A DNA stretch of 64,000 nt from the NCBI GenBank assembly GCA_019745155.1, contig JAIETM010000009.1:56191-120190 (forward strand), written 5' to 3'. The stretch is from Chitinophagaceae bacterium (GTDB taxonomy: Bacteria; Bacteroidota; Bacteroidia; Chitinophagales; Chitinophagaceae). The notes under the pieces were generated by a model, which saw only the letters and a list, made by a program, of their open reading frames with translations, ran no database searches and had not been told where the DNA came from. Of this stretch, positions 64,000 to 64,000 are shown one piece after another (position 1 is the first letter of the stretch; each line of letters begins with the position of its first letter). Made by a program: the position numbers and the translations under genes.

Positions 64000-64000
64000 G

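Overview
The window looks like a chromosomal segment of a Bacteroidota bacterium, most likely family Chitinophagaceae. This is inferred from gene content and style: a DUF4918/SMUG2-type uracil-DNA glycosylase remnant, BNR/sortilin-like secreted proteins, LytTR and TPR-kinase signalling, a Rho factor with a long basic N-terminal extension, DUF418 and DUF3050 proteins, GxxExxY and four-base-rich interspersed repeats, and secreted proteins ending their signal peptides in Ala-Gln. No rRNA or CRISPR array is visible. One tRNA (Phe) is present.

Layout. 1-5.5 kb: end of a ParA-type ATPase, an esterase, a carboxypeptidase-regulatory-domain protein and a 1067-aa BNR-repeat secreted protein. 5.8-11.7 kb: a three-gene nitric-oxide-type signalling operon (sigma-54 response regulator, stand-alone H-NOX haem sensor, and a hybrid kinase whose N-terminus is an HNOBA domain). 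11.7-15.8 kb: an unusual locus with two ATP-grasp ligase/SET methyltransferase pairs, one fused and one split, around an ABC ATPase with no visible permease. 15.9-26.4 kb: SSB, MATE exporter, PhoD-like phosphatase, lipoproteins, an M20 peptidase, and a TPR histidine kinase with a LuxR-type regulator.

26.5-33.2 kb is an AT-rich island that appears to have replaced the middle of a uracil-DNA glycosylase gene: the N-terminal 30 or so codons lie at its right edge and the last 50 or so at its left edge. It carries a LytS/LytR-type pair, an extra LytTR protein, two operators built of 21-bp-period direct repeats, and four unknown envelope genes. 33.3-41.7 kb: TPR protein, calcineurin-like phosphatase, FAD oxidoreductase, DUF418 membrane protein, two near-identical 36-aa lipoproteins, and repeat-rich intergenic DNA.

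41.9-48.5 kb is a type III restriction-modification island with a GxxExxY gene inserted between mod and res and a mobile-mystery A/B pair upstream (B is broken by an in-frame stop). It lies beside tRNA-Phe and a decayed tRNA copy. 49-64 kb is mostly housekeeping and transport: DUF3050, a KdnB-like alcohol dehydrogenase, an SLC13 transporter, the C-terminal half of a split transketolase, PdxH, an RND efflux pump with its adaptor, Rho, AsnRS, and an IS3-type remnant at the right edge.

The most promising undescribed system is the ATP-grasp/SET locus. The next are the LytTR island with its operators and the duplicated micro-lipoproteins. All functional statements rest on motif recognition by eye; no database search was possible.
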